64,000 nucleotides of DNA from Branchiostoma floridae. Lineage: Eukaryota > Chordata > Leptocardii > Amphioxiformes > Branchiostomatidae. The DNA lies in NCBI RefSeq assembly GCF_000003815.2, contig NC_049988.1, positions 11,659,993-11,723,992 of the forward strand, in the 5' to 3' direction. Below, piece by piece: positions 1 to 13,500 of this stretch (positions are counted from its first letter, which is position 1; every line of letters starts with the position of its first letter). A program made the translations under genes and the position numbers. The notes below the pieces were generated by a model. The model was not told where the DNA came from and did no database searches. It saw only the letters and a program-made list of their open reading frames with translations.

Positions 1-440
1 CATCACATAAAAAACATACATTTTTATTACAGATACACTTTTCCAATCTACAGTTACATCATGCCTGAAGACTAGCATTGTTCTCTTTTCTAGTAATGCA
101 TATTTTGCGTCCAAAAGGTGAAAATTTGCATTAGAAAGCCTTTGAAAAAAAAGAACTTACATTCTCAAAGGTAAGATGAGGTGTAGCATACTACAGTAGC
201 TCGTAGTTGTTGAACAAAACATCAATCACAAAACAGCTATGTCTGCCGTGTTTGAGAGAGCAAAACAGATTCTCAGCACCTGAGGGATGTGACCAGACGT
301 CTAGAAATAATCCCGCCCGCCCTCAGACTAATCAACAATCAGGCCGCAATTTGTAGCAGTCACGCGTTACGCATTTCACACGTATAAAGGTCACCGAGGT
401 CACTGACCTCTGACGCATGGCACTGCTCGTGTTCTAGACA

Positions 441-611
441 TAATCTCCAAGCAGATCCTACAATGGCATAAGATAGTACCAAACTGGCCAAGGAGTGTAG
501 TCAGCCAAGAGGTGTCCATTTGCCATGTAGAAACACACTCCTAAGTCAGCTTCACTCCTCTGCCAGCTTTTGATACTATCTTATGCTACCGTAGGATCTG
601 CTTGGAGATTA
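441..611. mobile_element. MULE-like MITE, copy A (9-bp TSD)
   Basis: A 171-bp element has long imperfect inverted ends beginning TAATCTCCAAGCAGATCCTA. It is flanked by perfect 9-bp direct repeats TTCTAGACA (432-440 and 612-620). A 9-bp duplication is typical of Mutator-like elements. No coding capacity. Confidence 0.85.
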
Positions 612-1527
612 TTCTAGACACACACAGTACTGCTGCAGCTAGATAGGAATTGAAAATGTGGGCCAGTCTTCAATTTCTTTTCAGTCATTTCTGGTCTGTG
701 CGGGTTGTCCAGAGCTCTGTAATAGCATGTCACTGGATGTTTTTTCCAGATGCTTGTCCAGTATTTCTTTGAATGCTTTAAATATTCAAATATATCATTT
801 TATGTCATGCATTACTAGTGTACACCATACAGTTTTCAACAAGGACGATTTCTCCGAGAAAATGGGTTGGCTAGTTCTGGGAAAAATTGTATCAGTCTGC
901 ATGTTTTTATCAGATGCTTTTTTTAGGAATCCATTACATGAAAAATGTATATTATTCATGAAACTACGATGTATATTGCAACATATTCAAATGCATGTTG
1001 TATTTTAAGTCCCACGTGAATATTTGCAGCTATGAGCATCTATTTTGTCGAAATGTGCAATTGGAACAAAGCTCAAGAAGCATGATACTGATCTCAATGT
1101 CAATTAGTAGTTCTTGACAATGTCCAGTCATATGTTAGTTGTTTTAGGGGTGCTCCATTTAAAACTTGACGTAAAAGTTGTCAAGAATGACTTTTCATGT
1201 TTTCTCCATATTACGCCAAAATCCTAGCTGTGAATTGAATCTCTCCAAAAAAAGATATGTCTGGAGCGTCACTGACCAAAGATACAGGATGGCTGACTGA
1301 AACGTCTGACCGTTTCCAATATCATATCCAGTTGCTTGAGTAACCGTTTTTTGGCATATCTTATTACCTGGATGTCTAACCTTCATCAACGCATTTTGCT
1401 TATAGTTACATATACTAGTAGTTAGAATTTCTGATACTCTTTTCCCTCTCAACCAAAAATGTCACAACTTCTGAGCCGCCCCCCAACAGCCTTTCATATG
1501 GACTAGCCCAAGAATGACAAAACCTAC
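612..1527. other. Intron sequence, nothing recognised
   Basis: AT-rich sequence downstream of exon 1635-1528 in the FERM gene. Bases 1-440 are similar. No further exon of the linker or PDZ domain was found here. Confidence 0.6.
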
Positions 1528-4500
1528 TCTTCCTCTGATTGGTGGCCGTCTGACCACGCCCTCCTGATGGGGATCTCCTTGGTGGGTGAGGACATGGACG
1601 GCGGTCTTCTTTCCAGCAGTTCAGCAGATCCATTACTGTTACACAAGGTGCAAAATGGAGAAAAGTTAGGGTTCAAGTGCTATCCAGCAGTGATACATAT
1701 ATTCTGTTCAATTCATGATCATGACAATATGCAGTTGGGCAGGATCACTTTTAGAGATGTCATGATCATCTTACCATACAAAACTTCTACCACCTAGCAA
1801 CACTAACATAATTCTTTAAGTTTCTTTACAGCAGAACTGAGTCAAGTGTAAGACATCACCCTTTTGTTTTGTTGACTTTTAAGATAGCTTTTATCTTATG
1901 ACACATTGTTTATCCCTCTACATCTCTGTAACAGTTATAACAATGCTTCAACTGACTTGGATAGTAAGTGTACAATATAAAAGATCCTAAAGCAACTATC
2001 AAATTGTTGTTAACAGTCGGACATTTCAGGTAGCATCTACTATATTTTGTCAGAGCCTAAAACAAATACTCTGAGAGGTATTCAAACAAAACTATGAATG
2101 GATGTTTTCCTTCTGTTTTCTTGAATGCAAAGTAAAACAGAAAAGAAAATGACCAAGCAGCATTTTTCCAAAGATGCAGATGTTTTCCCTCTAGCCATGA
2201 GTAAAGCTACTCGCACACGATACTTTGTCATCAGGCTCACCCAAAAGTAGTGTGTGCGAGTGAAAAGAGAATTGGGGCTATGAATGGGGGTATTTGAGTA
2301 GCCTGTTATGATAGACAGTCCAGGTAGACAGCCCAGGTAGCCAGGCCTGGTGCACAGCCTAGCCTTTTCTGTAAACCTTTTCTGGTAGGAGGAAGAAAAA
2401 AAACACACCAGCAAAAATTGCATGAAAACATAAATAACTAGAGTTCGGCGACCTCATACCTCCATGAAAATTTAGAGCTTTCGTAAATTCCATGCAATTG
2501 ACTAAAACATTAACATAATTTATGCATGGTGTTGTTAATCATTGAATAACGTACATATGTCACAATTATAAAATTCCCATTATTAATCAAAGTGGTTTTG
2601 CAATTTTTGCATAAATTATGCAAATAAGTTCCTCATTACCATATTTGGTATCTGCTTATATTCCACCTATCATAATCAACAATGTGTTAAATGTATTGAG
2701 GTCCAGTTATTGAAAACAATGGAACTATACAATTTCCTCATTAATTATGCAAATAAAGTCCTCATTTGCATAACATGTATATCATTATGAACATCTTTGC
2801 CTAAGCTACCTGCATGCCTAAAATGCAGGCAATCCGTTGTTCCTTTCTGCAGTTATCCTCTTTGGAGTGTCTTGACAAAAACACCCCTGCAGTTCCACAA
2901 TTAAATGTTAGGGGGCTGAAACTTGCCCCACTTGTTTATGGCGCTACAAGCTATATACCACCTAAATGTCAAGACCATAGCATGTCTGGAACAAGAGATA
3001 CATTGAAAAAACTGCTATGATAGAATATTCTCATTAATTATGCAAATGTGCTCCTATTTTGCATAATGAGTATCTTATCTTGTACAACATTGTCTAAGGT
3101 ACCTACATACCAAAAATCATGAAAATCCGCCGTTCCCTTCTTGAGTTATCCTCTTCAGAAGTTTTTGACAAAAATGCCCCTGCTATCCCATAACTAGACG
3201 CTAGGGGGCCCAAACTTATGTCATTTCTTCCTGAGCACAAGAGCTATCTAATACTGAAAAATCGTGACCATAGCATGTTCAGAACACCGAGATAGCAAAA
3301 CCGGAAGTTGCGCTGCAGTACTAAGGGGAGCCGCTAGGGGGCCCAAAATCTAATCATTTCCAGCTTTCATCACACACTACCAACACACTGAGTATGAAAC
3401 CAATCCACCCAACCCTTCATGAGTTATGCTGACCACAAATATGCGGACACACAGACAGACACACACACAGACAGACACACACACAGACACACCAAAAACT
3501 ATACCTCCATTTTTTCATGGAGGTAAAAAGCAGGAGCAGACTCTACTCACATATTTCTCAGCCCTGGGGCAGACATGGATTGGGACTGGTGCACGAGCGA
3601 GCGGCGGATCTCTTCATTCCGGATCTCGTCCTTGATGACGTCCCTGGTGATCCCGCCGATGGTTCTTCTGGCGTACCTCTTGCTGGGAGTCCTGAAGAAA
3701 GGATTCCTTGATTGTCGCACAAGGGCACAAGTGTTGGGGATGAATATGTGGGCAAAGCGTGACCAACGAAAAGCCAAGCGAAGCAAACGACACGAGAGAG
3801 ACATGCGGACATGGATGGGTTGTTCTAACAAAGCGCAAACGTTCTACCAGAGGAAGACATTTTTTTGACACTACAAAGACACACAGGTGTAACAATGGGA
3901 AACAGAAACAACCGGTAACAGTGGTTACACGCTATTCTATGTCACAATGGCAATCATACTGACATGTGCTTGCAAACTTCTAAATCTTTTTGATGTGAGT
4001 TGTGATTTAAATCTCTTTTGTTGTAACATAGCTTACAAAATCCATCTTAGTTGCTTAAAAAAAACTAGCTACCAGCAATGCTTTCTAAAGATGAGAGTTT
4101 ACAAGACATTACAGAAACCCACTAAATACTACATATGTGCAGCAGTGGAGTACATGGTCTTGTTTTCTGCAAACTGTTAATGTGTTGTGTTAGTCTGTTA
4201 CAAGACATGTTGGATGCATTTATATACTGTGTACCTGTTAAATTGTCTGTTTCTGTTCCCTTCTTCTTTGCCAAGTTCTATTGTTTGTCGTTCCGTTCTG
4301 CCACTGAGAAAGAACAACAATTATTATAGGAACATTTACGTATTCCCTTCCTTCCATCTGCCATAAACAATTGAAAGAAAAAAAAATAAAGAAAAACATT
4401 ATCTAGAAACTGTCACAGTCAATGCACGCTTGTTAATGTAAAATGAAATATTTTAAAGTAAATTTGTTTTCCTTTCCATGGCAGAAAACAGTCCCATTCC

Positions 4501-7500
4501 ATCTGTAGTGCTACATTCTTTGTTGTAAGACATTAATGTTGATTAATGTTAGGAAAACATCATGCTTCAAAGGCAACAATAAACTCCCCTACTATTCTAC
4601 CATGCAAATGATACATAAATTTTTGATATGTTGCAATATCAGCAGTAGCATACAACATAGCCTAACAAACAACAAACCTACCTTGGCACAGACCAATAAG
4701 GATCAGATGGGGGAGGGTTCTACCTAAAGTTTTTTTTTTGTCACAAGTTTGTATCATCTTTTCTGTCAGCTTTTTTGCAAAGATCTTCTATATTATGCAG
4801 CAGTCCATGGGGCACAGTAATACCCTGAGAATGTATCTCCTGGCTAAATAAAATTAAAAAATAAATTTCTCAACATCTTCAACCTCCCTGATCTTTATTA
4901 GTCCGTGCCTTGGTTTTTCCGTGCAACAGAATGAAGAGTGAACGTTCCATGCTACTCCATCCCCTTCTAACTGACTCACCCACCTATATCTATACTTGGA
5001 CCCCAACTTGAACATACGGAAGAGACCTCTGCAATAGAATGATTGACAAGCTGTCTTTCACACTTTCACTTTTACTTAAGGCCTGGTTTGGGGTGAAAGT
5101 AGAGAAGACAACTGCCCTTTGAAGGAATATAATGTTATCTAAAGTGAAAACGAAGGAACACACATACAAAAAAAATGCAGAGGAAATCATTATAAGTGAG
5201 AATTGTGGATAGAAAACACTGTCCTGTTGAAGTGAAGAACTATGAATCAATATATATGGAGACCTACCAACCATCAACTAGAGCCCAATATACATTTTCT
5301 AACCAATTTTCTTCTTGTTGGAATTTGTCTCCGATGATACAAACCACTCTGACTCATGACAGAAAAACAAATCCTGGTTTTCCTGGTGACCTTTTGTGAA
5401 GTCTTAACACTGCAAAAATGTGTTTTGTAATTCTACTACACTAAAGAATTGTTTCAACTGCAAACTTCAAATGCTTCTTCATTTTCCCTCTTACCACGAA
5501 AGTAAATGCATCAACAGTGCAAAATGTCATCGCTTCTCCATACCTGTCTCTGTACTGTATAGCCAGTATACCCGCCCTATGGAATAACACCCACACACCC
5601 ATACCTATATCTGTACTTGGAGCCTAGTTTGAAGAGCGTGAGCATGTTTCGTCGGGAAGGCAGCTTGGGCGTGTCCAGGCGGAAGAAGGTGTGGTGCTCC
5701 ACGCAGGACTTCCACAGGTTCTTACAGGCACGGTAGTTCGCCAGGTTAAAGCCGATGGCATTTTCTCTATCATCGCTCTGTGTCGCACAAACAAAATTGC
5801 AACATTGGTTATTGGTTATTGGGTGGGCCGACTACTCACTCTTTGCAGCCAGGGGCTACTGTATTGTAACATTACAACATAGTCAAGTAAAAACATTACA
5901 AGAATAATTTCTCTATTTCTCCAGTAGGTTTTCCTGAAAATCTTATCTACCTTGAAGTTTACATTTAAGAAAACACACACACACTCAAGAGAAAGTGTAG
6001 TTTATCACAGGAGTTAAAAGAGTTATTATTCCAGCATAATGAAAATTGGTAGACAATGAGGACATAGATATAAAGCACTGAATGTAGATAATATTGAGCA
6101 ACTCACCGGTTCTTTTCGTAGCTGGAGAAAGAACTGTTTTCTCTTGAATGAAATCTTGACAATTTTGGCCCTGCACAACACAGTAATACAAAGTAAGGCA
6201 ATACTTAACAAAGCTGTATTACTGGGATTGTTTCTGCACGGCACACTCAGCATGTTCAGCAACCTACAGACTACAGAACTACAACTATAGTGAGTTGCAT
6301 GGATCAATCAGTTGTGGCAAGGCATTAGTCATGTGAAGATGTCTCTCAGAATTTTTTCAAACTGCCTGATTGTGACAGGCATAATGGGCTTCAATAACAG
6401 TTTTAGGACAATGTCCAACTTGCCTTCTACATCTACAACATTATGCCTGTAATCTATAGCAAAACCAGACTTGGCACATTTTGGAGTGAGGCACAGGTGC
6501 CATGCAAATGGTATCACACCAATGTACGAGATGGTGGTATCACACCTCAGTTGTTGTTGTTGGGCAAACACAGCAATGTGTCACACTGTTTGGCACAAGT
6601 AAGTGTCTAGATTCTCTATCTCTATCCCAGGGATGTTTTACACATCCTGGCACAGAGATAGTGACAAGGCACCATCTACATCTACAGCAAAACCAACCAA
6701 ACTAAGGGAAAGCTCTCACATGTGTCTGGTATGGGGTGAGATCGAACTGCTGGCACTGTCCCTATGGTGAGAAAGTGGACGGCAGACATGCATGACTCGA
6801 GGCTACGCTACCGCTGCCTTGCAGTTCCAACATAATACAATTTGGTGAGCGGTTGGGGGACAGGACAAGGGACAGGACAGATGGTTCATTTTGAATTAGA
6901 TTTTTGTGCAGGGGGGGGGGGGGGTATGAGGTGGTTTGCAATGATTTTTAAAGAAAAGGCAGATAACAATTTAAAGATTGGAACAATAGTGCATCTTGGG
7001 CATGGTCATAATCTATGATTTGAAGGATTATGCCCAAGGAGTACAATGGAAATGAAAATTATTGGAAATGGAAATTATTGTTACCTAACATAATGGCAGA
7101 GAATGTAAATTAGAATGATTTAAACAGAATCACTTGTGCATTAATGACAAACTGTAGAAAGGCAGGGTTGACTAACTTGGACACAAGAGATTACATCACA
7201 GTTTTGTTAAGTTAGACATACATGTAAGGATAGAGTGTTGTGGACTTGTGAGGATCTGGTACAGAGGCAACAGCTCGAAAATGTGCAAACTGTACAATGC
7301 CACCATCAATGTTGTAGGATGTTTCATGTAAGAGTGAGTAAATAGTGACAAGTGCATGTTTAATGAATGGGGTGGATAAACTGGTGTGTGTTCTGTGTTC
7401 AAACATCATAGCTGGAACATGGAAAAGCAACATGATACACTCAAGAGCCACTACAGGTAAATATGGACAGACACCAAAGGCAGTTGACTTTGAAAGAAAC

Positions 7501-10500
7501 AAAAAATATCATCAGCTTCCACTTAGAAAGACTGTAGGTTGGGGGTGGGGTTAAGCTGTGAGAGAAATCTTCAGTATCAGTGTTTACAAAAAAAGAATGA
7601 TCAAAGAGCATGAAACAAAACGACAATAAAGACATGATATGGGTCATAATTGTAGGTAAAATCACCACTTTTAACAAGAATTCATTGTGCAAATTGCATG
7701 ACAAGAGAAGATTGACAAATATAAGTGATGTGCCATTGCATATCGTTAAAGTTATTGGTTGTACTTGGCTGATAGACTTGTTTGCATGTGGTCAATGTTA
7801 TGAGAGCCCCCATACTTCATAGTATGGTACTGCAACTAAGTATATGGTCCATGTTCCAAAATTAAGCAAAATACAGACATTGTAAGATCACAAGTACCCA
7901 AAGAAGAGTTTTTTTTTTGCCAAATCGAGTTTTCCCTTTGAATGTTAGTGTTTATTAGAATATTAGTAGAAGACTAGCCTGGGTACCATCCTCTATAGTA
8001 ACCAATGGCTCAAACTTTTTGCGTGTCAACCAGCAAGCGAAAAGACTTAGCCAGCAGTCACTACAAAAGGTGGCACATATATCCAGGCTACCAGAGGACT
8101 GGCCTGTGACCATATCTTGTTGCTTGCAGCCCGTGACTTTGTTTCTCACCATGAAAATGTGTTAATCTTGACCCCATTTTGATAAATACTGATGCCTGCT
8201 GCCGTCACCCCCAGCTGGATCTCCAGGTTACTTTGGTCCTGTGGAAAATAAACAAACAAACAGGACATCAGCTTTAATTGATCATTAACAATAAAATCAA
8301 ACATATAGTAGAATGGATTAATTCCATATATAATGGAGTGGATTCATTCCACAAGCTTATACACTGCAGTCATCCCTCAGTAAGGCATCTGGAGCCGCAT
8401 ACATGTAGTTCAAAACCACTGACAGGCTGAATAAAAGTTTAAAACTTTAACTATGTGGCTCTGGATGTCTTACTGAGGGACGACTGCAGCGTGCAAGATG
8501 TCGGTAGCTTGAGGAATGTATCTACTCTACTATATAAGAAAATAAAAACACAAACATACAGTTTAGAAGCACACACAGAAACCAAACACGTGCAAGGCCA
8601 TGGATATCCAAGTGTCTTGACATCAAACAAATTGTAATGTATCATTGTTGGCAAAATTCTCAAGCTTCATTGACAAACACATTAAGCCATGCATTGCAGT
8701 AGGAAAACCACAAAATATTCTGAAACAAGAATGGCAAAATTACATCTGCAGTGAGGAGATAGCAGTCCCAGAAGCTTTGCAAAGAACATAATCATAATAG
8801 CAAAAATATTCTCTTCATATGTTCAAATGGCAGTGACTGTCAAAGGTCATAATAGAAACAGTTTTTCTTCATACATGTACGTTGAAATGACAATGACTGT
8901 CAAAGTATTAGAAAGTCTATGTAATCTTAGAATCTTTTTAATATATCCTAGACAAAAACTGCCTCTCATGTCTTCTCTTGTAATACATGTCCTTTGCACA
9001 GTATTCTGGGAGGTTGCATTCTTCCCTGAGACATTTGTGCATGTGATGCAAAAGCAGTGAAAAGTGCTGGAGAAAAACAGTTCACTATGGGGGACTTCAC
9101 GTCTACTCTTAATCTCCAAGCAGATCCTATGGTGCCATAAGATAGTATCAAAGCTGGCCAAGGACTATAGTTGGCCTTAGGGTGTCAGACGAGCAACGGC
9201 AGGTGGCTGACCTCCTCTGGTCGGCTATACTCCTTGGCCAGCTTTGATACTATCTTATGCCACTAGGAATCTCCCTGGAGATTAGTCTACTCTACGTCTT
9301 CCGGGACCCACAGTGTTCCACACAAGGAACACCGTGGGTCCATGAAACAAGGAGGACTCACCGAGAGGCTATGGTTGTACTGGAAAGAGAGGGAAGGCAA
9401 ATAAAGATGTTAGTTGGCATGCAAGCAGGCCAGTAGACAACCCAACCACCACTGATCTTTAGTAACTATTTTCCCCCTATTCTAGGTAGATAAACCCTGC
9501 ACCAAAGTGATGTTTTTAGATACAGGATGCAAGAAGTATTGAGGCAAATAGGCATTTTGATGAAGCACGGGGTAAAAGCTGAATTACAATGATATAGAAT
9601 GGAAATGGAAAGAGCTCAGAAAAGCTGGCACAATCAAAATTTATTGGAGTTCGTTAGAAATAGGAGATATTGTATAAGTTTCAGTTTGGCAAAGAATGGG
9701 GAACTCCTAGAATAGCTCAGGGCCACTTGACATAGATGCATCTCCTTATAAAAAAATACCCATGCTCAAATGCTTCCTTAGCACTACAGTCAGCTACATG
9801 CATGCATACACTGTATTTTTCATTTCATGTAGCAAATAAAAAAAAGCAGTAGCAAACTTGCCTACAATCTCTTAAAATCCAACTTGAGACGTCTTAAAAA
9901 CTAATACATGTCACTTAAAATTGTGGTACTTGTCATGCACTCTCAGGTATTCCTACCTGTTGGAACGTTACCATGTTTGTAAGACTTCTGTGTCTTACCC
10001 GAGCATAGTGAAGGTCAACTCCGTAGAACTCCAGCCTCTTGGCCCGGTCAAGGTAGTTGAACTCTGCCTCCGATGGGGGCTGACCTCTGCAAGGTTCAAA
10101 GGTCAAAAGTCATACGCAAGGAATAGCACTTAGCACTTGTAGGTCATCCAAAGTGTTAAACTGATCGAAAGTGTTACACTTATCTTAGCTTGATGGACTA
10201 TGCATACACTGTCAATCACTCTCAGTCAATGTGCATCATGCAGTAATTTTCAGATTCAACAGGGGGAACCTCAAAAAGGTATTCCTTGACTTTTGATGTT
10301 TTCTTCTACAATTCAGCTTGAAAGAATGAAAGACTTACTATTATGTGGTAACTTTTAAAATAATGTTTTTGTCATCATCAATGTAGCAATTTCAAAGTCT
10401 TTTATTCTGTAATGTTCTTTAGCTAGACTATTAAGAACTAGCATCTTTCTCCTACAGACTTGACACTCTACACCTGTACTACTTACACATGTCTTTTGTG

Positions 10501-13500
10501 TAGTTCTTCCACCTCCCTCTCAAACTCTGGGGACTGGTTGGGCACGAATCTGAACTCCTGCAGGTAGCCGGGCAGGTGTTCTGATGGGTCGTAATCACCA
10601 AGTTCAGCTGGAAAACAGACAGGCAATGTTTGAACTAGGAATATATATCTGCATCAGGGAATACGGACTGATTCGCTTTTTACTATAATTTATGTTGGGA
10701 AAAATTCTTAGTACTAGTAGGTGACATAACTTGTAGGAGTAAACATTACATGTTGTTATTGAGTACTATTTATGTCAGGAAGTTATGTTTTCATATTTGC
10801 AAATTGTTACAAGTACTGCCATGGAAGTTAGATTGTTAGAGTAACTTATTTGATATAAAAAAAAAAAGACAAAATTACAACACTGTGCCTTTACTATAAA
10901 CTCAAACTCAAACTACTAAGCACATCAGAGGTACTGAAGCACCATCTAGTAATCATTGATGGTACTGCAGCCTTAATGGAAGATGAATGAGTTTGAGTTT
11001 CAATGACATTCAGAAAACATGTACTTCTATACAAGGATTTAACTTCCACTCTTACATTGCGCAGCGTAGGATGCCAACAAGGAAGCTGTGTGTGGAGAGC
11101 ACGGTAATCTGAAAAGTTAACAAGAAATCTGGTCAAGAACGATTTGCATGTAACTATGCTTGATCTATGTAATTACAAGTAATGATCACTTTTACCATGA
11201 CTACAAGTTGTTACATCTAATCATGCCTGAACAGTTTACATAGTTTAGATCACGCATGTATGTGTATAAGAAGTCTGAAAATTATTTATTTCAGAATAGA
11301 GCACTTAACTTGATGATGAACAAATATTCTAAATAGTTTTGAGATTGTGGCATTTATTTTCTTGCATATATAGTTAGATACCATATGATAAATGTATCTT
11401 TTTTGTATGAATTGATTACATAAAAAATTTTATGGCGTCAAGTCAAGAGTACAAGTTTCAATGACGAATTACCTTCCTTCAAGGATGTCCTTCTTCAGTT
11501 GTAGGAAGAAATGGTACCTAAACAAGGAGACGAAACACAATATTCACCTTAAACTCTACATGTACATGCAAAAAAAAGAAGCAATTCTTTCTAGAGATAT
11601 GTACTATGTACCATTTTAATGAGTGATGGTGATTCAAATGGAAAGTTTAGATGATCACAGTCATAAAGAGACAAGACTAAGAGTAAGGATAGTATAACTT
11701 TGCTCACCTTGTGTACTCTTCTTGAAGTTTGCTAGGGTCTGTTGCATAGAACTTTACTCTGAAGTACAGACTGTAGGGGGACCCCGCTGGACGAGAGAAA
11801 GGAAGCAAGATTAGTACACTGTACATTTTCTCACAACATGCATTTTCTATGCATAGCAAGATGATATTTACAAGATTCAGACTAGTACATGTTTATGCTT
11901 GTTAATCACAAGAAGCTCAAAACTGCCTGCAGGTCAAGTTTCATTGATGTCAGGAGTACATCTAGGTGTGTTAGGAAGGATTTCATAACATTCACCAATA
12001 TAGCAGCTTTTGGTTTGTAACAATATTGACAAAACATTCACAGCAACATAACACAGCAACTTTTGGTTTGTAACAACATTGACAAAACGTTCAAGAAGGT
12101 ATGGCATCTGGGAATGAATAATGATACCCTTTGTTTCAAATCATATCACTGATCAAAGTAGCCTGATTAAATCTCGCTTTATTATTAATATAGCAGCCCG
12201 TCCAACATCCAGCCGGCCTCCTTTACGTGGAGGGGCCAGTTACAGCCCTGGACAGCAGAGTTTGCGTTATACAATCTATGGTCAAAGGTTTCTGAGAAAT
12301 ATGTTTCTGATGCTGTCCTGCATCCTTCTGAGTTATCTAAGGTAATTGTTTTCTTGCAGGGTTTCATTGCATTGTCTGAATGACAACAGGTTCCTTAGAT
12401 CACTCCAGAAGGATACAGTGTGATTTCAAGAAAACATTAATAGTTTCCAGATACCTTTTAAATTCCAGGTACCTTTCTTTGCTCAAAAGATGGGCCCTAA
12501 AAGCCCCAGACAGAAACACACCACATGAAATATTCAACAGGAAGTTTCCCTGATATCTAAAACTCCCGGCTTACCCTGGGAAATCCTTCCATAAAGGAGA
12601 ATGAACAGATTATATTAATGTTTGATAGACCAGGATTTCACTTCTGTTGGAATAACCTATGATCATATATTTGTTTAACAAAAAAAAAGTCATGTGTAGG
12701 CCACGCAGATGGGTCAACTAACCTACCCTGTCTGTCTACCATTATCTTTCGAGACAGACGGATGCCAACACATACATACTTTTGTTTTAAACCTAAATAG
12801 TAGTGTGAAGATGTAGTTGGATTGCTGGAGTAATTCAAACAACTCTTACAACAACAATTACTTATTTCCAGAAGTCAAACGACTCTTGTTGTGAAGAAAT
12901 TGAAAATGTTGTGATACTTTTGGTTATCTTGAGTAAGACTTTTTAAGTATGAAATCTTAGCAGTGATTTGGGATAAAAAAATCAACACATTTAAAGCCAT
13001 TTAGGATATACCTTTGGGATAAACCTTATCAAGAGTGACAAATTTCAATTTGCCAAATGCTTTTAACTTGTAATCTTTTACTAACAAATGCTTAGCTGTT
13101 CAGTCATCAATAATGTCTCTTCTTTGATGTGAGAGGGTGTCAGATCCTTCACTATGCTGTATCTAGGGAGACATCCATTTCAATCCTTGCGGGGGTGGAC
13201 CAAATGGAGATGGACAAAAACGTGCATCAGGAACCGTGCATATGGGAGATTTACATGACACACTTGCAGGTGCATGGTGGGGGTGCATACATTTTCCAGG
13301 CTTTCCTGTGATGCATACAGTACTGTTACAGAAAGGGGACAAATTCTCTGCAGTCTTTAGGTGGTATTTCACTGCACTTTTGGCACGGGCGCGGCACTGC
13401 AGGGTTTGTAGATGAAGATAAAGAATGAATTTTCTTACGTTTTGTGTATTTTGTTGTCTTCTAAGTCACCCTTTTACGTATTGTGCAATAACTAAATTAT

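Noticed and set aside
658-1008. 116-codon plus-strand open frame
   Set aside because: Low-complexity AT-rich sequence with no domain or splice evidence, inside an intron.
6727-6825. Possible tRNA gene or tRNA-derived SINE on the minus strand
   Set aside because: A- and B-box-like sequences are present but the cloverleaf does not close and there is no second copy in the window.
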